A DNA stretch of 64,000 nucleotides. Origin: a candidate division BRC1 bacterium HGW-BRC1-1. Its GTDB lineage: Bacteria; Sumerlaeota; Sumerlaeia; Sumerlaeales; Sumerlaeaceae. The notes beneath the pieces were generated by a model. The model ran no database searches and was not told the origin of the DNA. It saw only the letters and a program-made list of their open reading frames with translations. Positions 29,721-38,664 of this stretch are shown here, in pieces; position 1 is the first letter of the stretch, and every line of letters starts with the position of its first letter. The position numbers and the translations under genes were made by a program. The stretch is from positions 1-64,000 of the forward strand of contig PHCB01000013.1 in NCBI GenBank assembly GCA_002842095.1, given 5' to 3'.

Positions 29721-32087
29721 ATGAACGAAGCCGAGACCAGAGCCGAGTACATCGACCCCGCGCTTGCGGCGGCGGGCTGGGGCATCGTCGAGGGTAGCCG
29801 CATTCGCCGCGAGTATCCCATCACGCCGGGACGCATCGAGGGCCACGGGCACCGGGGGAAGGCGCTGAAGGCCGACTATGTGCTGGAGTACCGGAACACG
29901 AAGCTGGCCGTGGTGGAGGCCAAGGCGTGGAACGAGGAACTGACCGAGGGCGTGGGGCAGGCGAAGGACTACGCGGGGAAACTGGCGGTGCGCTTCACCT
30001 ATGCCACCAACGGCAAAGGTATCTACGGCATCGACATGGAATCCGGCGGCGAGGGTGAACTGGACGCTTACCCCTCGCCCGAGGAACTGTGGAACCGGAC
30101 CTTCGCCAAGGCCAACGCATGGCGGGATCGGTTCGCGGTGGTGCCCTTCGAGGACAAGGGCGGATCGCACCCGACCCGCTACTACCAGGACACCGCTGTC
30201 GCCCGCGTGATGGAGGCGATTGCCGCCGGGCAGGACCGCATCCTGCTGACGCTGGCCACGGGCACGGGCAAGACCTTCATCGCCTTTCAGGTGGCGTGGA
30301 AGCTGTTCTACAGCCGCTGGAACCTGAGCCGCGAGCCAACGCGCCGCCCCCGCATCCTGTTCCTTGCCGACCGCAACCTCCTCGCCAATCAGGCGTATAA
30401 CGCCTTCGCGGCCTTCCCCGAGGACGCAATGGTGCGCATCGCGCCCGGCGAGATTAAGAAGAAGGGAAGGGTGCCCAAGAACGGCAGCATCTTCTTCACG
30501 ATCTTCCAGACGTTCATGGCTTCGGGAAACTCAACCATCGAAACCGAATACTCCACCAGCGAACAGGGCACCGACGCCGAACCCATCAAAGGCTATTTTG
30601 GGGAGTATCCGCCGGACTTCTTCGACTTCATCGTGATTGACGAGTGCCACCGTGGCGGGGCGAACGACGAGAGCACATGGCGCGAAATTTTGGAGTATTT
30701 CTCCCCCGCCGTGCAACTCGGACTTACCGCCACACCCAAGCGACAGGACAACGCCGACACCTACGCCTACTTCGGCGAGCCGGTTTACATCTACTCCCTG
30801 AAGGAGGGCATCAACGACGGCTTCCTGACGCCCTTCCGGGTGAAGCAGATCGCCACCACGATCGACTACTATGTTTACACGTCCGACGACACCGTGATGG
30901 AGGGCGAGATCGAGGACGGGAAGGTCTACGAGGAAAACGACTTCAACAAATCCATTGAGATCCGCGACCGTGAGAAGAAGCGCGTGGAGATTTTCATGGA
31001 GCAGATTAACCAGAACGAAAAGACGATCGTGTTCTGTGCGACACAGAAACACGCACTGCTGGTGCGCGATCTGGTAAACCAACTGAAGGCGAGCGGCGAC
31101 GCGAATTACTGTCATCGGGTGACAGCCGACGACGGCGAGATTGGCGAGCAGCATCTGCGCGACTTTCAGGACAACGAGAAAACGATCCCCACCATCCTGA
31201 CGACCTCGCAGAAACTCGCGACGGGGGTGGATGCGCGGAACATCCGCAACATTGTCCTGATGCGCCCGATCAACTCTATCATCGAGTTCAAGCAGATCAT
31301 CGGCCGGGGCACGCGGCTCTACGACGGCAAGGACTATTTCACAATTTACGATTTCGTGAAGGCCCACCTGCACTTCAACGACCCCGAATGGGACGGCGAA
31401 CCGGAGGAGCCGGAAGGCCCCGTAACCCCAAAACCTCGAACTCCTCCCGCTCATCCGGCCCCCCCCGGACCGGGCGACGGCCCCGGATCACCTCCAAAAA
31501 GAATCAAAGTGAAGCTGGCGGACGGTAAAGCACGCAATATCCAGCACATGATGATCACCACCTTCTGGCATCCCGACCGCACGCCCATGTCGGCCCGACA
31601 GTTCATAGAATTGATGTTCGGGGAATTACCCGAGTTTTTCAGCAACGAAGATGAACTGCGCGCTTTATGGAGCGTTCCGGAAACACGCGCAAAGCTGCTA
31701 CAGGGACTCGCCGAGAAGGGATTCGGCCGGGACCAGATGGCCGAGATGCAACGGATCATCGACGCCGAGAAGAGCGATCTGTTCGATGTGCTGGCGCATG
31801 TGGCCTACGCCCTGCCCCCCCTAACCCGCGAGGAGCGTGCCGCAATGGCCCGCGTCGAAATCACCGCACGGTTCAGCGAGAAACAACGAGCGTTCCTCGA
31901 TTTTGTTCTGGGGCACTATGTGAATGTCGGCTTCGAAGAACTGGACCCGGCGAAGCTCAGTCCTCTGTTGAACCTCCGCTACCACAATTCCATTGCCGAC
32001 GCCGTAGCCGACCTCGGCCCGCCCGTCCAAATCGGCAAGGTGTTCAAAGGCTTTCAAAGGTATCTGTACCAGCAAACCGGGGCGTAG
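29721..32087 (+). CDS. hsdR: type I restriction endonuclease subunit HsdR
   Basis: 788 residues, of the shorter EcoEI-type form. The N-terminus has the nuclease core (KADYVLEYRNTKLAVVEAKAW, residues about 50-70, PD-ExK type). A superfamily 2 helicase/translocase follows: Walker A LATGTGKTF near 180, DECHRGG near 306, LGLTATPKR, and the C-terminal motif VI block QIIGRGTRL. A Pro-rich linker near residue 565-590 precedes a C-terminal helical domain that likely docks on HsdM. It cuts unmodified DNA after translocation. It lies 91 bases after darG, outside the direct coupling, and ends 60 bases from tRNA-Gln. Confidence 0.96.
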   Translation: MNEAETRAEYIDPALAAAGWGIVEGSRIRREYPITPGRIEGHGHRGKALKADYVLEYRNTKLAVVEAKAWNEELTEGVGQAKDYAGKLAVRFTYATNGKGIYGIDMESGGEGELDAYPSPEELWNRTFAKANAWRDRFAVVPFEDKGGSHPTRYYQDTAVARVMEAIAAGQDRILLTLATGTGKTFIAFQVAWKLFYSRWNLSREPTRRPRILFLADRNLLANQAYNAFAAFPEDAMVRIAPGEIKKKGRVPKNGSIFFTIFQTFMASGNSTIETEYSTSEQGTDAEPIKGYFGEYPPDFFDFIVIDECHRGGANDESTWREILEYFSPAVQLGLTATPKRQDNADTYAYFGEPVYIYSLKEGINDGFLTPFRVKQIATTIDYYVYTSDDTVMEGEIEDGKVYEENDFNKSIEIRDREKKRVEIFMEQINQNEKTIVFCATQKHALLVRDLVNQLKASGDANYCHRVTADDGEIGEQHLRDFQDNEKTIPTILTTSQKLATGVDARNIRNIVLMRPINSIIEFKQIIGRGTRLYDGKDYFTIYDFVKAHLHFNDPEWDGEPEEPEGPVTPKPRTPPAHPAPPGPGDGPGSPPKRIKVKLADGKARNIQHMMITTFWHPDRTPMSARQFIELMFGELPEFFSNEDELRALWSVPETRAKLLQGLAEKGFGRDQMAEMQRIIDAEKSDLFDVLAHVAYALPPLTREERAAMARVEITARFSEKQRAFLDFVLGHYVNVGFEELDPAKLSPLLNLRYHNSIADAVADLGPPVQIGKVFKGFQRYLYQQTGA

Positions 32088-32147
32088 ACACGAGGCGCTC
32101 GTTTCAAGAAGCGCACAAACCAAGTCCGGACAATCCATGAAATGAAA

Positions 32148-32223
32148 TGGCTGGCGTGCTAGGATTTGAACCTAGAACCCTCTGATTCAGAGTCAGATGC
32201 GCTGCCAATTGCGCCACACGCCA
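32148..32223 (-). tRNA. tRNA-Gln (anticodon CUG)
   Basis: A complete cloverleaf on the minus strand: acceptor TGGCGTG / CACGCCA, D stem GCGC / GCGC, anticodon stem TCTGA / TCAGA with loop CTCTGAA, and T stem CTAGG / CCTAG with loop TTCAAAT. The discriminator is G and the CCA end is encoded. The loop centre is CTG, which reads CAG (Gln). The 3' end faces the restriction-modification island, the side where mobile islands usually insert. Confidence 0.96.
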
Positions 32224-32288
32224 GCAGGGGGCCTTGGGGCGCTTGGGGCGCACCGGGGCATTGGTGGTTTACCGCGGTGGCAAAGGGG

Positions 32289-33563
32289 TTATTCTTTGCC
32301 GATTTGGTTCAAACCTGGCCCGCCGCTGCCCGGCGTGGGGGCTGTATCCGGCTGCCCCACCGGCGCGGCCTCGAGCCGGGCGGGCAGGCGCAGGACACGG
32401 CTTGACCAGCCAAAGGTGTTCTCCTCGGTGACGGTGAAGGAGTGCAGCCTTATGTGGGAGTCGTAAATATGGGTCAGGTCGTTGGCGTCCATCAGCCCGA
32501 TGCTGATGTAATACGTCTCGCCGTGGAGCGGCACCGAGGGGATGCGCCAGCGCAGGACGGAGGGGCCCTCGGGCAGATCGAAGGCGCGGCCGTGTTCGCT
32601 GGAGTACATCTCGGACACGGCCTGTCCGGCGGTGTGGACGACGATGCAGAGGGTTACGTTTTCCACCGCGCTTTTCGCGACTACGCTGACTTCGATTTCC
32701 ATGGGACCGCCGGACTGGAACACCAGTGTCTCGCGGGCCTCGGCGTCGAGAAAGCGGATTTTGGATAGCACAACCTTGCCCGTGCCGGCGCGGTAGGCCG
32801 AGAGCAACGCCCCGAGGCGCGGGTTGAAGGCGATGGGATCGAACTCGGTAACGGCGCGGTGGACGAAGGGCTGGTACTCACCCAGCACATCGGTGACGGT
32901 GCCGGTGGCGCGCACGACGCCGTCGTCGAGCCAGATGGCGTGGCTGCACATGGCTTCGGCCAGGCCCGGCAGGTGGGTAACAAAAACGATGGTTTTGCCG
33001 GCAGCCTTCATCTTTTCAATTTCGCGCATGCACTTCCACTGGAAGTAGCCGTCGCCCACGGCCAGAACTTCGTCGATGAGCATCACGTCGGGGTCGCACC
33101 GCAGGGTGATGGCGAAGGCCAACCGCATGAGCATGCCCCAGGAGTAGTGGCGCACGGGGGTGTGGATGAAGGGGGCCAACTCGGCGAAGGCGATGATGTC
33201 ATCGAGGCGGGCGGTTATCTCGCTGCGGGGGATGCCGATGAGGGCGCCCTGGAGATAGATGTTCTCGATGCCGTTGAGATCGAGATGAAGCCCGGCGGTG
33301 AGATCGAGCAGTCCGCCCACGCGGCCGGCCACGCGCACGCTGCCGCGCGAGGGGGGCGTGATGCCGTTGATGAGACGCAGGAGCGTGCTTTTGCCGCTGC
33401 CGTTGATGCCGAGGAGCGCGACTGACTGGCCCTCGGGGATGTGCAGGTTGACGTCGCGCAGGGCCCAATGGATGGGCAGGCGGTGGCGCAGACGCTGGAG
33501 AAGCGCGGAAGCGCCCTGGGGCTTGAGCACGTAATGCTTGGCCACGTGGTCGAGATGGATCAT
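32289..33563 (-). CDS. Wzt-type ABC transporter ATPase with sugar-binding tail
   Basis: 424 residues from the ATG at 33563 (MIHLDHVAKHYVLKP). The ATPase has Walker A (GINGSGKST, about residue 52), a signature in the variant form HYSWGMLMRLAFA and Walker B DVMLIDEVLAVGD, all as in exporters of O-antigen and teichoic acid. Residues about 260-400 form an extra beta domain like the C-terminal Wzt domain that recognises the polysaccharide end group. The tail after about 395 is Pro/Gly-rich. The partner permease (Wzm) is not in the window. It follows the methyltransferase by 19 bases, so the pair may terminate and export one glycan. Confidence 0.88.
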   Translation of the reverse strand: MIHLDHVAKHYVLKPQGASALLQRLRHRLPIHWALRDVNLHIPEGQSVALLGINGSGKSTLLRLINGITPPSRGSVRVAGRVGGLLDLTAGLHLDLNGIENIYLQGALIGIPRSEITARLDDIIAFAELAPFIHTPVRHYSWGMLMRLAFAITLRCDPDVMLIDEVLAVGDGYFQWKCMREIEKMKAAGKTIVFVTHLPGLAEAMCSHAIWLDDGVVRATGTVTDVLGEYQPFVHRAVTEFDPIAFNPRLGALLSAYRAGTGKVVLSKIRFLDAEARETLVFQSGGPMEIEVSVVAKSAVENVTLCIVVHTAGQAVSEMYSSEHGRAFDLPEGPSVLRWRIPSVPLHGETYYISIGLMDANDLTHIYDSHIRLHSFTVTEENTFGWSSRVLRLPARLEAAPVGQPDTAPTPGSGGPGLNQIGKE

Positions 33564-33582
33564 GCGCGGCGCTCGGCGGGGT

Positions 33583-34488
33583 TCATTCGCTGAGTTGGAA
33601 AGCCCATAGATCCTGATGGTTATCCCAGCCGCGGGTGGCATGCGAGATAAACCGCAGAGGGGCGTGGGCGGGGTCGGGGGTGGTCAGGGCCCTGCGGAAT
33701 TGATCGGCGTTGTAAACCGCGATGCCATAGCCGGGATGGGCGGGGTCGTAGTCGGCATAGGCCGAGCCGCCCTCGGCAATCTGCCGGCGGTAGTCGCCTT
33801 CCAGATTTGCGAACATGGGGCCGTAGAGAGCGAGGTGGTCGAGACAGCTCAAGCCCTGCGTGCTGAACAACAGCAGCCCGCCGGGGCGAAGCTGGGCGGT
33901 GAGAAGATCGAGGAGAAAACGCCCCTGGGCGGCAGGCAGGTGGGTGAAGAGGGAACCGGCCCAGATGACTTCGTATTTCGCGGGGAAAGTGATGTGAGCG
34001 AAGTCGTCCGTGGAGAGGAGGGGGCGGGCGCCAAATTCCTGCGCAAGGAAGCGCACGGCTTCGGGGTCGATGTCGCAAGCGGTGATGCGGCGGGGGTCCA
34101 TACGCTTGGCAAGCTGGCGGAAGACGCGACCGAACCCGCTGCCCATGTCGAGAAGGGCGGTCACATCGGTCCAGTTTCGGTGGGTGGTTTTGAGGGCGGT
34201 CTCGATCCAGTCGGCGGCCTCGGCGCCCACGGCGATGTAATGGCGGATGTGTTTGTGGGATTCGGAAACGAGCATGGTGTCGTGGATGTGAACGCGGCCG
34301 GGCACGCCGGGATAGGTGAGCGAAAAGAGGCGCGGACCCAGGAGTTTGCCGAAGCGGATCTGCCAGGCATGGCGGCGCGGGTGGGCGTTGCCGTGGGGAC
34401 CCATTTCCACGCGGGTAAATGCGAAGAGGTCAGGCTTCGCGAGGATGCCGGAGATGAGGCGCTGTTGGAGAGATATCCATTGAGACAT
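33583..34488 (-). CDS. class I SAM-dependent methyltransferase
   Basis: 301 residues from the ATG at 34488 (MSQWISLQQRLISGI). The SAM-binding motif I is ALLDMGSGFGRVFRQLA, followed by ITACDIDPEAVRFLAQEFGA, and motif IV YEVIWAGSLFTHLP, a class I fold. The acceptor is unknown. Because it is tightly linked to the Wzt-type ATPase, and because methylation often caps O-polysaccharides before export, a glycan-modifying role is likely. This is inference from context. Confidence 0.8.
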   Translation of the reverse strand: MSQWISLQQRLISGILAKPDLFAFTRVEMGPHGNAHPRRHAWQIRFGKLLGPRLFSLTYPGVPGRVHIHDTMLVSESHKHIRHYIAVGAEAADWIETALKTTHRNWTDVTALLDMGSGFGRVFRQLAKRMDPRRITACDIDPEAVRFLAQEFGARPLLSTDDFAHITFPAKYEVIWAGSLFTHLPAAQGRFLLDLLTAQLRPGGLLLFSTQGLSCLDHLALYGPMFANLEGDYRRQIAEGGSAYADYDPAHPGYGIAVYNADQFRRALTTPDPAHAPLRFISHATRGWDNHQDLWAFQLSE

Positions 34489-34702
34489 GGTGGCTCCCAA
34501 TGGCGTGAGGCGAGGAGGGGTGCGGGGTCAAGGGAGAAAGGTGACGGAGCGACCGGTCCCATATATTCGACATAATCCTTGGGGACAACCTTTGGCGTTG
34601 CAACTCTCGCCTTCGCATTTTCGAATCAGCGTTTAAATGGTCGAGGATCGAGGCCTTTGCGCGGCGATCACCGGCAAATAATCACCAAGGTGGCATTTCT
34701 CC

Positions 34703-36154
34703 ATGGATGGCATGAGTGTTGTCGACTTGTCGCGTGCGCAGTTTGCGCTGACCATCATGTTCCATTACTTATACCCGCCGCTTACCATCGGGCTGGGTCT
34801 GATCATGGTTGTTATGGAGGCCTTTTACCTTAAGACCCGCGACCACCACTATGAGCAAATGGCGCGTTTCTGGACCCGGATTTTCGCGGTGACTTTCGCC
34901 ATGGGTGTGGCCACGGGCATCGTGATGGAATTCCAATTCGGCACGAACTGGTCGGTTTACTCGCGCTTCGTGGGCGACGTGTTCGGCAGCGCACTGGCCG
35001 CCGAGGGTATTTTCGCCTTCTTCCTGGAATCGGGTTTTCTGGCTATTGTGGTGTTTGGGTGGGATCGCGTTTCGCCGAAGGTCCACTTTTTCTCAACGCT
35101 CATGGTCAGCCTTGGTTCGATTTTTTCTGCGGTGTGGATTGTCGTGGCAAACTCGTGGCAGCAGACCCCTGCGGGGCATCACATCGTGCAGGGGCCCAGC
35201 GGCATGCGGGCGGAAATTGTTGATTTCTGGGCGATGGTTTTTAATCCGTCCAGCGTGCAGCGCCTCACGCACACGCTCACGGGCGCTTTCATCCTCGGCG
35301 CGTTTTTCGTGATGAGCATTTCCGCGTTTTATATTTTGCGCCGACGCCACCTCGTGTTTGCGCGACGCTCGTTTACCATTGCGCTCATCATGGGGTTCAT
35401 CGTTTCCGTCAGCCAGTTGCTTCTGGGCCATGCCCACGCGGTGCAGGTTGCCGCAACCCAGCCGGCGAAGATGGCTGCCTTCGAGGGCCTGTTCACCAGC
35501 AGCGAGGGCGGCACCCGCCTGAGCCTGTTCGGCATCCCGGATGAAAAAAACAACGTGCTGCACATGGACATCGGCATACCGAAAATGCTGAGTTTTCTCG
35601 TCCATTTCGATTTCAACAAACCCGTGCCGGGGTTGGACAAATTCGCCCCGGAAGACCGTCCGCCGGTTACCATTCCCTTCATCTCGTACCACATGATGAT
35701 CGGGCTGGGGATGTTCTTCATCGGCATCACGACGTTGGGAGTGTTCCTGTTATGGCGCGGGAAGTTGTTCGAGACGCGCTGGCTCATGTGGATTTTCGTT
35801 TTGGCGGTGGCCGGTCCTTACATTGCCAACCAGGCGGGCTGGGTGTCCGCCGAGGTGGGGCGCCAACCGTGGATCGTGTATGGTTTGCTGCGCACCAAAG
35901 ACGCCGCCTCGCCATCCATTGACGCGTGGGAGGTGTGGGTTTCCATCATCATGTTCACCACGATTTATCTGATGCTTTTTGCGGTGTGGATTTTTGTGTT
36001 GAACGACAAAATCCAGCACGGGCCGGACGAGCCGACCAACACCAAGCCGCCGCGCACCACCGGCGGTGGACTGCTGGACGCCGCCGCTGCGCTGGAATCC
36101 CACGACGTCTCATTGACCGACGCCAAAGACCAACCAGCGCCGGCGAAAGGGTGA
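34703..36154 (+). CDS. cydA: cytochrome bd oxidase subunit I
   Basis: 483 residues with about nine membrane helices. The haem ligand His is at residue 21 ([15 protein letters not shown]), the second His is in the [15 protein letters not shown] block, and the short quinol loop lies before the [20 protein letters not shown] segment. Cytochrome bd reduces oxygen to water with quinol and has high oxygen affinity, pointing to microaerobic respiration. AAGGTGG lies about ten bases before the ATG. cydB follows after one base. Confidence 0.97.
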   Translation: MDGMSVVDLSRAQFALTIMFHYLYPPLTIGLGLIMVVMEAFYLKTRDHHYEQMARFWTRIFAVTFAMGVATGIVMEFQFGTNWSVYSRFVGDVFGSALAAEGIFAFFLESGFLAIVVFGWDRVSPKVHFFSTLMVSLGSIFSAVWIVVANSWQQTPAGHHIVQGPSGMRAEIVDFWAMVFNPSSVQRLTHTLTGAFILGAFFVMSISAFYILRRRHLVFARRSFTIALIMGFIVSVSQLLLGHAHAVQVAATQPAKMAAFEGLFTSSEGGTRLSLFGIPDEKNNVLHMDIGIPKMLSFLVHFDFNKPVPGLDKFAPEDRPPVTIPFISYHMMIGLGMFFIGITTLGVFLLWRGKLFETRWLMWIFVLAVAGPYIANQAGWVSAEVGRQPWIVYGLLRTKDAASPSIDAWEVWVSIIMFTTIYLMLFAVWIFVLNDKIQHGPDEPTNTKPPRTTGGGLLDAAAALESHDVSLTDAKDQPAPAKG

Positions 36155-36155
36155 T

Positions 36156-37181
36156 ATGATGACCATCGACTACAACCTGCTGTGGTTCTTTCTGGTGGGC
36201 GTGCTGCTGACCGGATACGCCATTCTCGACGGCTTTGATTTGGGTGTGGGGTCGCTGCATCTTTTTACGCGCAACGACCACGACCGTCGCATTCTGATGA
36301 ACTCCATCGGCCCGGTGTGGGACGGCAACGAAGTGTGGCTGGTTACGGGCGGCGGGGCGCTGTTCGCCGCGTTCCCCGAGGCTTACGCCACGGCTTTCTC
36401 CGGTTTTTATCTGGCGTTCATGCTGGTGCTTTTCGCGCTGATCTTCCGTGCGGTGGCGCTTGAGTTTCGCAGCAAACGCCCCGAGCGCCTCTGGCGCGGA
36501 TTCTGGGATGTCTCCTTCAGCGTCGCCAGCACGCTGGCCGCCCTGCTCTTCGGCGTGGCCGTGGGCAACATGATCCAGGGCGTACCCGTGGGGGCGGACC
36601 GCGAATTCGTCGGGAACCTTCTCACGCTGCTGACGCCCTATCCGCTGCTGGTGGGTGTGCTGACGGTGGCGATGTTCACCATGCACGGTGGCATTTTTCT
36701 GCTGCACAAAACCGAGGGGGAACTTCACCAGTCGGTGCGCATGTGGTGCTGGCGCGCCTTCGGGACCTTTCTGGCCCTTTACATGATCACGACCATCGTC
36801 ACGCTGATCCTGGTGCCCAATGCCACGCGCAACTTTGCCGATTTCCCCTGGGTCTGGATCGTGGTGGCACTTACGGTGCTGGCCATAGCCAACATCCCGC
36901 GGGCACTCTTTCACGATCTGCCGTTGCGCGCTTTTGTTTCCTCCGCTGCAACCATTGCCGGGCTGATCTTCCTCTTCGGCATAGCGATGTACCCGAACCT
37001 GATCGTGTCGAGCCTCGGCCCGGAATTCAACCTGACGGCGGACAACGCAGCGTCCAGCCAGACCACGCTGAAGATCATGGCTATTATTGCGGCCATCGGC
37101 ATGCCCTTCGTGATGACATATACGATCGTGATTTACTGGATCTTCCGAGGTAAAACCCAGATCGCCCCCACGAGCTATTAA
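36156..37181 (+). CDS. cydB: cytochrome bd oxidase subunit II
   Basis: 341 residues with about nine hydrophobic helices. Typical blocks: LLTGYAILDGFDLGVGSLHL near the N-terminus, GPVWDGNEVWLVTGGGALFA, FPEAYATAFSGFYLAFMLVL and the repeated pattern in the second half. It is the partner of CydA in the membrane. It starts one base after cydA, so it is in the same operon. A small CydX-like subunit is not seen after it; dtd follows directly. Confidence 0.97.
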   Translation: MMTIDYNLLWFFLVGVLLTGYAILDGFDLGVGSLHLFTRNDHDRRILMNSIGPVWDGNEVWLVTGGGALFAAFPEAYATAFSGFYLAFMLVLFALIFRAVALEFRSKRPERLWRGFWDVSFSVASTLAALLFGVAVGNMIQGVPVGADREFVGNLLTLLTPYPLLVGVLTVAMFTMHGGIFLLHKTEGELHQSVRMWCWRAFGTFLALYMITTIVTLILVPNATRNFADFPWVWIVVALTVLAIANIPRALFHDLPLRAFVSSAATIAGLIFLFGIAMYPNLIVSSLGPEFNLTADNAASSQTTLKIMAIIAAIGMPFVMTYTIVIYWIFRGKTQIAPTSY

Positions 37182-37184
37182 CCG

Positions 37185-37640
37185 ATGAAGGTTGTGCTTC
37201 AGCGGGTGAGCGAGGCCAGCGTAACCGTGGGCGAACAAACCACGGGGACCATCGGCCACGGACTGGTGGCGCTGGTGGGAATCGCTCACGGCGACGATGA
37301 TTTCACGCTTACCACGATGGCAACGAAGGTGACCAACCTGCGCATCTTCGAGGACGACGATGGAAAGATGAACCGGTCGATCATGGACGTGGGTGGCGCC
37401 ATTCTGGCGGTGAGCCAGTTCACCCTGTTTGCGGACTGCCGCAAGGGTCGCCGACCCAGTTTCCTCGGGGCCGCGCCACCCGGGGACGCCTCGGTGCTTT
37501 TCGATTGTTTTGTGGAGAAACTTCGGGCCACCGGCACGATCGTGGAAACCGGTATCTTTCAAGCCATGATGGATGTGCGGCTGACAAACCACGGGCCTGT
37601 CACCATCATCCTCGACAGCAACGATTGGCCGCGCTCCTAA
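37185..37640 (+). CDS. dtd: D-aminoacyl-tRNA deacylase
   Basis: 151 residues, normal length. Conserved blocks are MKVVLQRVSEASVTV, SQFTLFADCRKGRRPSF (the SQFTL active-site motif), and TNHGPVTIILDS (the cross-subunit NxGPxT motif). It frees tRNA wrongly charged with D-amino acids or glycine. It begins three bases after cydB, so it likely shares the cyd transcript, though the functions are unrelated. Confidence 0.96.
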   Translation: MKVVLQRVSEASVTVGEQTTGTIGHGLVALVGIAHGDDDFTLTTMATKVTNLRIFEDDDGKMNRSIMDVGGAILAVSQFTLFADCRKGRRPSFLGAAPPGDASVLFDCFVEKLRATGTIVETGIFQAMMDVRLTNHGPVTIILDSNDWPRS

Positions 37641-37766
37641 GATTTTTATCACGTATTTGTGGGGCTTGATTTTGCGGACGAAACAACATTGTGTGGTGCA
37701 ATGTAAGGCTCGCGGGGAAACCATGCACCGCCTTGAACCCCATCAGCACAATCAGGAGAAACACCC

Positions 37767-38654
37767 ATGACAGAGAATCGAAAAATCTGGCTCGACGGTC
37801 AGATCGTGGACGAAGCCGATGCGAAGATCAGCGTGTTCGACCACTGTGTTCTTTACGGCGATGGGGTCTTCGAGGGCATCCGCATTTACGATGGCTGTGT
37901 TTTCCGACTGCGCGAACACATCGAGCGGCTCTGGTCCAGCGCCAAGTATATCATGCTCGAAGTGCCCATGAGCCGTGACGAAATGGTGGACGCGGTGGCT
38001 CAAACCGTGCGGGCCAACGGGTTGCGCAATGGCTACATTCGTCTTGTGGTCACGCGCGGAGTGGGCGACCTGGGGCTGAGTCCGGCCAACTGCGGGCGAG
38101 GATCGGTGTTTATCATCGCGGCAAACATCCGGCTGTATCCCGAGGAAGATTACCAAAACGGCATGGAGATTGTAACCGTGCCCACGCGTCGTTACAATGT
38201 CGGCTCGTGGAACGGGCGTGTAAAAAGCTGCAACTACCTCAATAACATCATGGCCAAAATCGAAGGGCAGATTGCGGGCGCCCGCGAGGCCTTGATGCTC
38301 GACCACAACGGTATGGTGGTGGAGTGCACCGGGGATAATATTTTTATCGTGAAGAACGGGGTGGTGAACACGCCCCCGGTTTACCTTGGCGCGCTGCGGG
38401 GTGTGACCCGCGATGCCATAATGGATATTGCCGAAGAGCGGGGCATGGAAGTTCGCGAGGATCCCTTCACGCGGTTTGAAATTTTCGATGCCGACGAATG
38501 CTTCCTCACCGGCACCGCGGCGGAGGTGATCCCGGTGACGCGGCTCGACGGGCGAAGCATTGCCGATGGCTGTCCGGGCCCGGTGACGTTGGAACTGTTG
38601 GAAGCCTTCCGCGAATTGGTAAAGTGCGACGGCGTGCAGGTTTACGAAAAGTAG
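37767..38654 (+). CDS. ilvE: branched-chain amino acid aminotransferase
   Basis: 295 residues, class IV PLP aminotransferase. The catalytic lysine is in GRVKSCNYLNNIMAKIE; VVECTGDNIFIVKNG and the FLTGTAAEVIPV block are also family marks. The N-terminus (FDHCVLYGDGVFEGIRIYDG) has the expected class IV form. AGGAG lies eight bases before the ATG. The family transfers the amino group between glutamate and branched 2-oxo acids. D-amino acid aminotransferase and 4-amino-4-deoxychorismate lyase are in the same class, but the sequence is closest in feel to short IlvE forms. Convergent with the next gene. Confidence 0.88.
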   Translation: MTENRKIWLDGQIVDEADAKISVFDHCVLYGDGVFEGIRIYDGCVFRLREHIERLWSSAKYIMLEVPMSRDEMVDAVAQTVRANGLRNGYIRLVVTRGVGDLGLSPANCGRGSVFIIAANIRLYPEEDYQNGMEIVTVPTRRYNVGSWNGRVKSCNYLNNIMAKIEGQIAGAREALMLDHNGMVVECTGDNIFIVKNGVVNTPPVYLGALRGVTRDAIMDIAEERGMEVREDPFTRFEIFDADECFLTGTAAEVIPVTRLDGRSIADGCPGPVTLELLEAFRELVKCDGVQVYEK

Positions 38655-38664
38655 CGACTGCTTT

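Noticed and set aside
30531-31454. 307-codon antisense frame inside hsdR
   Set aside because: It reads Val/Leu-rich with no motif; the plus strand has helicase motifs throughout. A shadow.
25156-32223. Complete mobile element with integrase and attachment sites
   Set aside because: No integrase, transposase or repeated tRNA end was found; only the tRNA-adjacent position suggests mobility.
35955-37724. 589-codon open frame antisense to cydA, cydB and dtd
   Set aside because: It spans three genes with clear families and is rich in His, Arg, Gly and Gln without any domain. A shadow.
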